DNA of 10,426 bases from Candidatus Bipolaricaulota bacterium. Lineage in GTDB: Bacteria; Bipolaricaulota; Bipolaricaulia; UBA7950; UBA9294. Below, in pieces: positions 1 through 6,238 of the stretch. Every line of letters starts with the position of its first letter. Position 1 is the first letter of the stretch. The notes beneath the pieces are model-generated. The model did not search any database. It saw only the letters and a list, made by a program, of their open reading frames with translations, and was not told the origin of the DNA. Position numbers and translations under genes: made by a program. The DNA lies in contig RXOA01000126.1 of assembly GCA_003979035.1 (NCBI GenBank), forward strand, positions 1 through 10,426, written 5' to 3'.

Positions 1-791
1 AGGTGCAACGACAGGACATCGGTGTACCCCTCGACCAAAATGGCCGTTCCCGAAGCTTGGATCGCTTCACGGGCCCAGTTGAGCCCGTAGAGGTGTTGCC
101 CTTTGTCGAAACCGCCGGTAGCCGGCGAATTCAGGTATTTGGGCTCTCCATCGAGGGCGCGTCCGCCGAACGCGATCGGAAGGCCGGAGATGTTGTAGAT
201 CGGAAACATCACCCGTCCGCGGAAACGATCGTAGGTCCGTCCTTTGTTCTCGGTCAGCAATCCAGCGGCGAGCAGCTGGCTCGCAGCGAACCGTGTTCCG
301 AGCGCTGCCTTGAGCCCATCCCACTTCGGTAGGGCATAGCCGAGACCGAAGCGATCCCAGCTCGCCTCTCCGAAACTGCGGGATCTCAGGTATGCACGCG
401 CTTGTTCGGCATCCTGATGCTTGTGGAGCTGCTCTGCGTACAGAGCAGCCGCGGCGGTGAGGATGGCCTGCGATTCGGCGCGCTTGCTATTGCGGGAACT
501 GCTTCTCGGCAACGAGACGCCGGCCTCCGCTGCAAGACGCTCGAGCGTCTCGGGAAACGTCAGGCGCTCGATCTTCATCACGAACGCGAACAGGTCGCCG
601 CCTTCGCTGCACCCGAAACAGTGCCAGAGTCCGCGTTCAGGGCTCACGACCAGAGATGGTGTATCGTCCTTGTGAAAAGGACAGCGTCCTTTGTAGTTCT
701 TGCCCGATGGCGTCAGCGTGATGTATCGGGAGAGAACGGCGACCAAATCAAGGTGTTGCTTGATCTGATCCACAGTGTCTCGATCGACCAT
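1..791 (-). CDS. dnaG: DNA primase DnaG, N-terminal part (cut by left window edge)
   Basis: DnaG makes the RNA primers for lagging-strand synthesis and acts with the replicative helicase. The 263 codons present cover the CHC2 zinc-binding domain and the start of the catalytic core. Zinc ligands are Cys37, His40, Cys58 and Cys61, three lower than in E. coli DnaG. Core motifs follow in the usual order: FRGRVMFPI (about 190-198), FGGR (208-211) and the TOPRIM acidic motif EGYTDV (254-259). The rest of TOPRIM and the helicase-binding domain lie beyond the edge. The ATG at 791 is fixed by an in-frame TAA three codons upstream; no strong Shine-Dalgarno is visible. It starts 37 nt after the metallo-beta-lactamase-fold gene, with no terminator between, so it is probably co-transcribed. 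Identification is secure. Confidence 0.97.
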   Translation of the reverse strand, partial: MVDRDTVDQIKQHLDLVAVLSRYITLTPSGKNYKGRCPFHKDDTPSLVVSPERGLWHCFGCSEGGDLFAFVMKIERLTFPETLERLAAEAGVSLPRSSSRNSKRAESQAILTAAAALYAEQLHKHQDAEQARAYLRSRSFGEASWDRFGLGYALPKWDGLKAALGTRFAASQLLAAGLLTENKGRTYDRFRGRVMFPIYNISGLPIAFGGRALDGEPKYLNSPATGGFDKGQHLYGLNWAREAIQASGTAILVEGYTDVLSLH

Positions 792-828
792 AGGTTCATC
801 TTATCGGTTGGGCGGAGTTCGTCCAGGC

Positions 829-1440
829 TCAAGGTTCAAGGGCGTCAAGAAACGGATTGGTCTTGCGCTCAATGCTCAATGTGGTTTGGGGCCCGTGCCC
901 CGGGTACACCACGTAGTCGCCCGGCAGTGAGATCAGCCGTCGCAGCGATTGTCTCAGCCGATCCCAGGACCCGCCGGGGAGATCGGTCCGCCCGATCGAA
1001 CCGGCGAACAATACATCTCCACAGAAGATGGCTCCTCCGCCCACAAGAGCGATGCTTCCTCGGGAATGCCCGGGGAGATGAAGAACTCTCAACGATGGAA
1101 TCGGAACATCTCCTTCGGCGAGGAAGCGGACGAACGATGGATGTCCCGGGTACGCTTGATCGACCCACGGAACATCGTCGCGATGGATGCAGATTCTTGT
1201 TCCCGAAGGATCGATCGCCCAGTTTCCTCCGACATGGTCGAAGTGACCGTGGGTGTTGATCACAAGGTGAACAGCCCTGCCGTCAATCAATGCGTGAAGT
1301 TCGGCCGCATCCTCCGCCGGATCGATCACGATGGTTCGCGTGCCGTCGGAGACCACATAGCAATTGGTGGCAAGCGGTCCCAGAGAGGCTGTTTCGATCT
1401 CAAGATCGGTCCTGTTCCTATGCCTGTCATCGAGCTTCAT
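829..1440 (-). CDS. metallo-beta-lactamase-fold hydrolase, glyoxalase II-like
   Basis: A 203-residue single-domain member of the glyoxalase II/YcbL-like branch of the metallo-beta-lactamase superfamily. The two-metal site is complete: THGHFDH gives His64, His66, Asp68 and His69; then come His125 (LPGHSRGS), Asp142 (CGDVLF) and His182 (YPGHGP). The C-terminal ERKTNPFL is also typical of this group. Such enzymes hydrolyse thioesters such as S-lactoylglutathione or related substrates, but the C-terminal substrate-binding domain of classical glyoxalase II is absent, so the substrate is open. No signal peptide is seen, so it should be cytoplasmic. Its ATG overlaps the comF stop codon in an ATGA, which implies translational coupling and supports the start. 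Family certain, substrate unknown. Confidence 0.93.
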   Translation of the reverse strand: MKLDDRHRNRTDLEIETASLGPLATNCYVVSDGTRTIVIDPAEDAAELHALIDGRAVHLVINTHGHFDHVGGNWAIDPSGTRICIHRDDVPWVDQAYPGHPSFVRFLAEGDVPIPSLRVLHLPGHSRGSIALVGGGAIFCGDVLFAGSIGRTDLPGGSWDRLRQSLRRLISLPGDYVVYPGHGPQTTLSIERKTNPFLDALEP

Positions 1441-2162
1441 CTTGAGGTTGCGCTTCCTTCCGCCCGTGCCACGACAAGCACGGTGACTTCCCTGTATCCG
1501 GCGTTGAGAAGGGCCTGCGAACAGGCCTCCGCGGTCGCGCCAGTGGTGAACACGTCGTCAACCAGCAGCACCGATTCCGATTTCACCTCCGGCGACGATC
1601 GTACGGCGCGAAACGCTTCACGCAAGTTTGCGCGACGTTGTTCGGCGCCAAGCAGAGATTGCCGTCTCGTGTCGACGCGCTTCGTCAATAGGCGCGCTAC
1701 GGGAAGGCCACAGCGATGCGCGGTGCCGACTGCAAGCAGTCGGGATTGGTTGAAGCCGCGGCATCGGCGCTCACGTGCTGTCATCGGGACAAAGGTAATG
1801 ATGTTCGGGGCAAGCAACGGTTGTTGACGGAGTTCCTCGGCAAGACGCGCGGAGAGGAATCCGGCGACAATGCGATCGCTACCGGCTTTCAAGTGAAGGA
1901 TGAGGCGACGCCAGCCTTCCGCATACGGCCCGAGTGCGATTGCCTGGGCGAATCCGCGTTTGTGTGTGCCGCAACGAACGCAGAGATCGAGGCCGTCCTC
2001 GGGAAGCGATTGCTGACAGTTCATGCAACGCGTTCCGGAGAGGCGCGGTAAGGCCTGAGAGCACGTGGGACATACCGGCGAAAGAGAATCGAGCGACCGC
2101 CCGCAAAGCACGCAATGCGGCGCATAAAGGAGCGCGAGCGGTCCCTCGATCCACCGAAGCAA
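1437..2162 (-). CDS. comF: ComF family protein (phosphoribosyltransferase-like)
   Basis: A ComF/ComFC-type protein, associated with DNA uptake in naturally competent bacteria but also widespread in non-competent ones. Near the N-terminus are four CxxC pairs (CVLC 17-20, CPTC 31-34, CMNC 46-49, CVRC 61-64), suggesting zinc binding. The C-terminal half is a type I phosphoribosyltransferase fold with the PRPP-loop motif VLLVDDVFTTGAT at 198-210. The start is uncertain. The TTG at 2162, 10 nt after the gap stop, gives 241 residues and a typical ComF N-terminus, but its AGGAAG sits almost against the codon. ATG codons at 2225 or 2243 would add 21 or 27 residues, overlap gap by 53 or 71 nt and give an atypical basic/polar extension. 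The stop overlaps the next gene by 4 nt. A competence role is not shown by context. Confidence 0.92.
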   Translation of the reverse strand: MLRWIEGPLALLYAPHCVLCGRSLDSLSPVCPTCSQALPRLSGTRCMNCQQSLPEDGLDLCVRCGTHKRGFAQAIALGPYAEGWRRLILHLKAGSDRIVAGFLSARLAEELRQQPLLAPNIITFVPMTARERRCRGFNQSRLLAVGTAHRCGLPVARLLTKRVDTRRQSLLGAEQRRANLREAFRAVRSSPEVKSESVLLVDDVFTTGATAEACSQALLNAGYREVTVLVVARAEGSATSR

Positions 2163-2172
2163 CTTCCTACGT

Positions 2173-3186
2173 TTAGAGCGCCAGCTTCGCGACGCGGAGC
2201 AATTGATTCGTGTACCCCCACTCATTGTCGTAGAAGGTAACAACTTTCAGCATCGTCTTGTCAACCACCTTGGTCGACGACAAGTCGACCATGCTTGCGT
2301 GCGGATCACCGATGATGTCGCTGGAAACCATCGGATCATCGCTGATCCCGAGAATGCCCGCGAGCGGGCCTTCAGCGGCGGAACGCAAGGCTGCGTTGAC
2401 ATCCTTCGCAGTGACTTCTTGCGTCATCTCCACCGTGAAGTCGCTGACCGATCCGGTGGCGACGGGAACTCGGAACGCCATGCCGTCCATCTTTCCAAGA
2501 AGATTGGTGATGACTTGTGTGGTTGCTTTCGCCGCCCCTGTCGAGGTCGGCACGATGTTCAGCGCCGCCGCGCGCCCGCGCGCGAGCGACGAGTGGGGGG
2601 AATCGACAAGACGTTGATCGGCCGTATAGCCATGAATCGTGCTGAGAAACGCATGTTTGATGCCGAACTGGGTCTCAAGAACATGCGCGACAGGCACCAG
2701 CGAATTGGTTGTGCAGGACGCGGCCGACAGCACCACCGATGATGCGAGGTCGATGTCTTGATGGTTGACGCCGAACACGATCTGCGGGATCTCTCCGGCG
2801 CCGTCCCCCGCGGGAGGAACGGAAAGCAGCACGCGCTTCGCGCCGGCGTCGATGTGCTGCAAACAACCCTTGGGGCCGGTCAGTGCGCGAAAGACCCCCG
2901 TAGACTCGATGACAAGATCGATGTTCATCTTGCCCCATGGGAGCGCCGACGGGTCTCGCTCCGCAAACATTGGTACGGTCACTCCGTCGACCATCAGGGC
3001 GTTCTCCGTGGCCTCGACGGTCTTGCCGTACCGTCCGTACACCGAGTCTCGGCTCAGGAGATACCGAGCAACATTCGGCGAGATGAACGGGTCGTTGATC
3101 GCGACGATGTTGAACGATGCCTCGCCGAATCCGAGGCGGAACAGGGCTCTTCCGATGCGTCCGAACCCGTTGATTGCTACGTTCAT
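2173..3186 (-). CDS. gap: type I glyceraldehyde-3-phosphate dehydrogenase
   Basis: A 337-residue, full-length phosphorylating GAPDH that converts glyceraldehyde 3-phosphate, NAD(P)+ and phosphate to 1,3-bisphosphoglycerate in glycolysis or gluconeogenesis. The Rossmann motif INGFGRIGR is at residues 5-13. The coenzyme-binding Asp32 (NDPF) suggests NAD preference. The catalytic Cys158 (SAASCTTN) and the general base His185 (STIHGYTADQ) are present, as are LNIVPTSTGAAKA and the C-terminal FYDNEWGYTNQLL. HGYTADQ instead of the usual H[SA]YT[NG]DQ and Phe for Trp in WYDNE are mild departures. Erythrose-4-phosphate dehydrogenase, a close relative, is less likely because PdxST makes the E4P route to vitamin B6 unnecessary. 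An AGGAGG lies 10 nt before the ATG, which overlaps the pdxT stop (ATGA). Confidence 0.96.
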   Translation of the reverse strand: MNVAINGFGRIGRALFRLGFGEASFNIVAINDPFISPNVARYLLSRDSVYGRYGKTVEATENALMVDGVTVPMFAERDPSALPWGKMNIDLVIESTGVFRALTGPKGCLQHIDAGAKRVLLSVPPAGDGAGEIPQIVFGVNHQDIDLASSVVLSAASCTTNSLVPVAHVLETQFGIKHAFLSTIHGYTADQRLVDSPHSSLARGRAAALNIVPTSTGAAKATTQVITNLLGKMDGMAFRVPVATGSVSDFTVEMTQEVTAKDVNAALRSAAEGPLAGILGISDDPMVSSDIIGDPHASMVDLSSTKVVDKTMLKVVTFYDNEWGYTNQLLRVAKLAL

Positions 3187-3794
3187 AATTGTGTTGCCTC
3201 CTGCTTTTGCTGAATTTCGTTCTGATGGCGGTGTTGGCGTGCGATGTCGACGAACATGCGGTGGATCCGGACGTCTTCCGTTAATTCCGGATGAAAGCTC
3301 GCGACAAGCAGCTGACCCTGTCGGGCCATCACGATGGTTTCGTTGTACTCCGCGAGCGCGTCGACATCCGGTCCGATCCGCACGATATACGGAGCGCGGA
3401 TGAACACGGCCGGCACGTCCGGCCCGATTCCCTTGACGGCTAGTGTGGTCTCAAAGCTGTGCACTTGGCGTCCCGAAGCATTGCGGGCGACCGCGATATC
3501 CATTCCACCGAGGTGGGGTGTCGCCTTCCCGTCGACGGTGTTGGCAAGAAGGATCATTCCGGCGCATGTTCCGAACATTGGGAACCCGTTGTGCGCAAGT
3601 TCTCGCAGACGATCCCGCAGCGATCCCGCAGCGAGCCGTTGCATGGCGGTCGATTCGCCGCCGGGGAACACGATTCCTGACAATCCATCAAGATCCGACA
3701 CGTCCTTGACCGCTCGAACGGCCACCCCGAGCCGTTCGAGGCTTGTTCGATGCTCGCGTACGGCTCCCTGCAGGTCTAGAATTCCGATGATCAT
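3183..3794 (-). CDS. pdxT: pyridoxal 5'-phosphate synthase glutaminase subunit PdxT
   Basis: The class I glutaminase subunit of PLP synthase: it releases ammonia from glutamine and channels it to PdxS. The 203-residue protein has the family's expected length. The triad is intact: Cys77 in FGTCAGMILLA, with His168 and Glu170 in SFHPEL. The PGGEST motif (44-49) and the DLQG start region (7-10) are also typical. The start at 3794 is chosen because MIIGILDLQG matches known PdxT N-termini and the ATG shares one base with the pdxS stop (TGATG). A longer open frame reaching to 3989 is antisense-free but lies wholly within pdxS and has no family resemblance. The stop overlaps the gap start by 4 nt. 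An 11-bp tandem repeat lies inside the gene. Confidence 0.97.
   Translation of the reverse strand: MIIGILDLQGAVREHRTSLERLGVAVRAVKDVSDLDGLSGIVFPGGESTAMQRLAAGSLRDRLRELAHNGFPMFGTCAGMILLANTVDGKATPHLGGMDIAVARNASGRQVHSFETTLAVKGIGPDVPAVFIRAPYIVRIGPDVDALAEYNETIVMARQGQLLVASFHPELTEDVRIHRMFVDIARQHRHQNEIQQKQEATQL
3610..3631 (-). repeat. perfect 11-bp tandem duplication inside pdxT
   Basis: Two adjacent copies of CTGCGGGATCG (minus strand) encode part of AGSLRDRL, about residues 56-63 of PdxT, between PGGEST and the catalytic Cys77. Because 11 is not a multiple of three, gain or loss of one copy would shift the frame. The reading frame is intact here. Its length in this stretch is close to that of other PdxT proteins, so the repeat may be chance codon use. 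Confidence 0.75.
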
Positions 3795-4672
3795 CAGCGT
3801 GTCTGCATCATCTCGTGCGGGGGGATCTCCTCGATGATCATTCCCTCCATGGCTTCGCCGAGGTCTCGGGAAATGACGGCCAATCGAGCGGCATCCATGA
3901 AGTGAGTTGTCGCCTGGACAATCGCCTGCGCGCGTTTTGCGGGATCGGTCGACTTGAAGATTCCGCTTCCGACAAAAACGCCATCGCATCCCAACTGCAT
4001 CATCATTGCTGCGTCCGCCGGTGTGGCAATTCCTCCCGCGGCGAAGTTCACCATCGGCAGTCGTCCCTTGTCGCGGATGGCCCGTAGAACATACAGAGGG
4101 GCACCGAACTCCTTGGAAAGAGAGACAACCTCTTCCTCCTCGGCGTTCAACACGCGGCGGATTTGCTCGTTCATCAGCCGCATGTGGCGGACGGCCTCAA
4201 TCACGTTGCCGGTTCCCGGTTCCCCTTTGGTGCGGATCATCGCCGCACCCTCAGCGATCCTTCGGCACGCTTCTCCAAGGTTCCTCGCTCCACAGACGAA
4301 GGGAACCGCGAACGCCCACTTGTTGATGTGGTACGTCGGATCGGCCGGCGTCAGCACTTCCGATTCATCGATGTAGTCGACCTCGAGCGCCTGCAGGATC
4401 TGGGCCTCGACGAAATGTCCGATACGAACCTTGGCCATCACCGGAATAGTGACCGATTCCATGATTTCGCTGATCTTTGTCGGATCGGCCATGCGTGCAA
4501 CGCCACCTTGGGCGCGGATGTCCGCAGGAACGCGTTCCAGCGCCATCACAGCTACGGCCCCCGCCTCCTCGGCAATCCGCGCTTGTTCGGCGGTGGTGAC
4601 ATCCATAATCACTCCGCCCTTCAGCATCTCAGCCAAGCCGCTCTTCACACGAAGTGTTCCCGTTTCCACCAT
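3794..4672 (-). CDS. pdxS: pyridoxal 5'-phosphate synthase lyase subunit PdxS
   Basis: The synthase subunit of the DXP-independent vitamin B6 pathway. It condenses ribose 5-phosphate (or ribulose 5-phosphate), glyceraldehyde 3-phosphate and ammonia from PdxT into PLP, as a dodecamer of (beta/alpha)8 barrels. Diagnostic stretches are KGGVIMDV, ALERVPADIRAQGGVARMAD, DYIDESEVLTPAD, RTKGEPGTGNV, NFAAGGIATPADAAMMMQLG and GVFVGSGIFKS. With the ATG at 4672 the protein has 292 residues, and Asp24, Lys81 and Lys149 fall exactly at the B. subtilis positions. That and the RBS spacing favour this start over the in-frame GTG at 4681, which would leave AAGAG directly against the start. It is the first gene after a TATAAT box and probably heads the pdxS-pdxT-gap-comF-dnaG unit. 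The identification is certain. Confidence 0.98.
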   Translation of the reverse strand: MVETGTLRVKSGLAEMLKGGVIMDVTTAEQARIAEEAGAVAVMALERVPADIRAQGGVARMADPTKISEIMESVTIPVMAKVRIGHFVEAQILQALEVDYIDESEVLTPADPTYHINKWAFAVPFVCGARNLGEACRRIAEGAAMIRTKGEPGTGNVIEAVRHMRLMNEQIRRVLNAEEEEVVSLSKEFGAPLYVLRAIRDKGRLPMVNFAAGGIATPADAAMMMQLGCDGVFVGSGIFKSTDPAKRAQAIVQATTHFMDAARLAVISRDLGEAMEGMIIEEIPPHEMMQTR

Positions 4673-4677
4673 TGCGC

Positions 4678-4685
4678 TCACCTCT
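4678..4685 (-). promoter_or_regulatory. pdxS ribosome binding site
   Basis: AGAGGTGA on the minus strand, separated from the ATG at 4672 by 5 nt. It contains the competing in-frame GTG (4681), so it decides in favour of the ATG as the pdxS start. Confidence 0.7.
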
Positions 4686-4704
4686 TGTCGCTTCTTTGCG
4701 CGTC

Positions 4705-4710
4705 ATTATA
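4705..4710 (-). promoter_or_regulatory. candidate -10 box for pdxS
   Basis: A perfect TATAAT on the minus strand, 32 nt before the pdxS ATG. A start site about 7 nt downstream, near 4698, would leave a leader of roughly 26 nt that holds only the ribosome binding site. No good -35 hexamer is present: at 17-bp spacing the sequence is TACCGG, and no extended TG motif is seen. Either the promoter is weak or it needs an activator. The palindrome at 4723-4742 covers the -35 position. Confidence 0.6.
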
Positions 4711-4722
4711 TCTGGCCCATTC

Positions 4723-4742
4723 GGCCGCCGGTAGCGGTGGCC
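4723..4742. repeat. imperfect 20-bp palindrome over the pdxS -35 region
   Basis: Minus strand GGCCACCGCTACCGGCGGCC: seven of eight arm pairs match around a 4-nt centre. It sits 12 bp upstream of the TATAAT and spans the -35 position. It may be a regulator-binding site, or the stem of a terminator for the upstream gene; no T-run follows it on the minus strand (next bases GAATGGGCC), which argues against the latter. Confidence 0.45.
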
Positions 4743-4847
4743 TTCGTTGCGGTGCCTTTCGGATCGGATGGTCGATGCAAGGGACTCAAGGCGAACACCG
4801 CGATTCCTCGATCTTGCTCGGGAGACACCACGGTCCCGATCCGGGTG

Positions 4848-6098
4848 CTACGGCGGGGAATGATCCGTCTCTCGGATGGAAGGATCAAGATACGTTCCGA
4901 GCCCCCGTACCGACAGGTCGGAGAGGGTCGGAAGTCCCGAGATCCGAATGGGTTGATCGCCGTGCTGGGAGCTGTAGATTTCCGTCAACATGGCGATCGT
5001 ATCGAGATGGCGTCCGACGCGCTCTTCGATCGGGTGTCCCGCATCGCTAAACGGGACGTAGAGGAGTCCCTGCCCCGCGGCGCGGATATAGTAGGGATCG
5101 GCGCCTTCGAGGATCAACTCCGAGTTGATCGCTCCGCGGAGGCGTCCTTGGGCCGGATTGGTGCTTTCAATCAGCAGGGCGAGCGTGTCGGTGGCGTCTC
5201 CCCATTCACGATGACTCAGGCCGCGCAGATTGATCGGCGAGGCCTCTACGCCGATTTGAATGCCCTCGAATTCCAAGAACAGCGCCGCTTCTACGGCGAG
5301 CGGCAACGCGTTCTCGTGGGCGACGATTGCGTTGATCACCGGATACTCAGGAGACGCCTCGTGCAAGTCGATGGCAAGATCAACGTTCTCTGTCCGAATC
5401 AAATCGAGAATCGCAGCCGCGAGCTTCTCGGTCAAGTATCCGCCGGAATCTCCGGGGTAGGAACGATTCAGATTCCGCACTTCGGCTCCGGCCAGCGCTT
5501 GACCGGAAGATCCCACATAGATCACGGGATCGGGCCATTGATCGATCGGATTGGTCGCTCGGCTTCCATACCGGAACAGGCGATCCCCCCCAGGGGTCTC
5601 GATGACATAGGTTTGCGGTGCGCCTTCCTGCGGATCGGTGCATGTGAATGCACTGTGGTTCGCCCGCGGGATCACCAGCAACCGCCCTTCGTTGACGACC
5701 GCGTTCTCGATGATCGTGATCGCGGTCAGCGAAGAAGCCGGTTCGTTGGGATGTGTTCCTCCGAGAATCAGGAGCGTTCCGCCGGGGGAGTCGCCATCAA
5801 GGACGTAAACTTCTGTGTCTGCGGCCGATCCCGCCAACTCCGGCGCGATGCTGCTCAGCATGAACTGCTCCGTGATCCCAGGTCCCGGGTAGATCGGCGG
5901 ATCTTCCCACATGGCGACAAACTCGCGCGCCGAGATCGCGACGGCGGCGGCAACGACGGCGATCAGCACGCCCGCGGCGATCCAAGATCTACCTTTGCCG
6001 TCGTTCTTTTCAGTTGGGGGCGGGGACGTCATCTTCTCATTCGCGTTGTCCTTGAGGCCGGTCCTGGTCCCGATCCTGGTCTTGCCCTTGGCGCTCAC
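4848..6098 (-). CDS. membrane-anchored M14-family zinc hydrolase, aspartoacylase/succinylglutamate desuccinylase-like (paralogue A)
   Basis: A 416-residue protein with a basic, polar N-terminus, one transmembrane helix at about residues 38-57, and a catalytic domain expected outside the cytoplasmic membrane. Metal-binding features of the AstE/AspA branch of the M14 fold are present: GGTHPNE gives His116 and Glu119, and IDLHEA gives His246. RNLNR (208-212) matches the substrate-binding Arg/Asn-Arg motif. Glu311 in LLIESTNP is the likely catalytic glutamate. The family removes acyl groups from N-acyl amino acids or cleaves related amides; the substrate here is unknown. The GTG start at 6098 overlaps the stop of the 47-residue gene (GTGA); an ATG at 6032 is a possible alternative that keeps the helix. 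It shares GLSHRE.GD.TD.LA.LIES with the paralogue at 7626-8681. No Cys for lipidation is seen near the helix. Confidence 0.85.
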   Translation of the reverse strand: MSAKGKTRIGTRTGLKDNANEKMTSPPPTEKNDGKGRSWIAAGVLIAVVAAAVAISAREFVAMWEDPPIYPGPGITEQFMLSSIAPELAGSAADTEVYVLDGDSPGGTLLILGGTHPNEPASSLTAITIIENAVVNEGRLLVIPRANHSAFTCTDPQEGAPQTYVIETPGGDRLFRYGSRATNPIDQWPDPVIYVGSSGQALAGAEVRNLNRSYPGDSGGYLTEKLAAAILDLIRTENVDLAIDLHEASPEYPVINAIVAHENALPLAVEAALFLEFEGIQIGVEASPINLRGLSHREWGDATDTLALLIESTNPAQGRLRGAINSELILEGADPYYIRAAGQGLLYVPFSDAGHPIEERVGRHLDTIAMLTEIYSSQHGDQPIRISGLPTLSDLSVRGLGTYLDPSIRETDHSPP

Positions 6099-6238
6099 TT
6101 GATCATCAACACCCTCAACAGAAGAGGAATCAGCACCAGGGCGATCCCCATCTGTTCCGCAAGTCGACGTTCCCGAAACAGATTCCATACGGCAAAGGCG
6201 ATCACTCCTGCGGTGATGGCTTGGTACAGAAAGGTCAC
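6095..6238 (-). CDS. 47-residue two-helix membrane protein, unrecognised
   Basis: A short gene, not recognised as any named family. The GTG start at 6238 has a strong Shine-Dalgarno and overlaps the permease stop codon (GTGA). The TGA stop likewise overlaps the GTG of the next gene. The protein begins MTFLYQAITAGV and shows two hydrophobic segments, about residues 3-21 and 30-46, joined by a charged turn RERRLAEQ (22-29). It ends RVLMIK. Both helices are short but long enough to span the membrane, and the Arg/Glu-rich turn would by the positive-inside rule face the cytoplasm. Its position directly after the DctM-type permease suggests a small accessory subunit, perhaps in place of DctQ, but DctQ proteins are about 150 residues with four helices, so no homology is claimed. 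That it is a gene is well supported; its function is unknown. Confidence 0.8.
   Translation of the reverse strand: MTFLYQAITAGVIAFAVWNLFRERRLAEQMGIALVLIPLLLRVLMIK

Noticed and set aside
402..1827. Plus-strand open frames opposite dnaG, the metallo-beta-lactamase-fold gene and comF
   Set aside because: They are antisense to genes with intact catalytic motifs and show no family resemblance; GC-rich codon use opens such frames by chance.
3795..3989. N-terminal extension of PdxT up to 3989
   Set aside because: It lies within pdxS in another frame and precedes the canonical PdxT start MIIGILDLQG.
4706..4888. 60-codon minus-strand frame filling the gap between zinc hydrolase A and pdxS
   Set aside because: It overlaps the hydrolase end by 41 nt, ends inside the TATAAT box, has low-complexity Arg/Thr/Gly composition and no convincing ribosome binding site.
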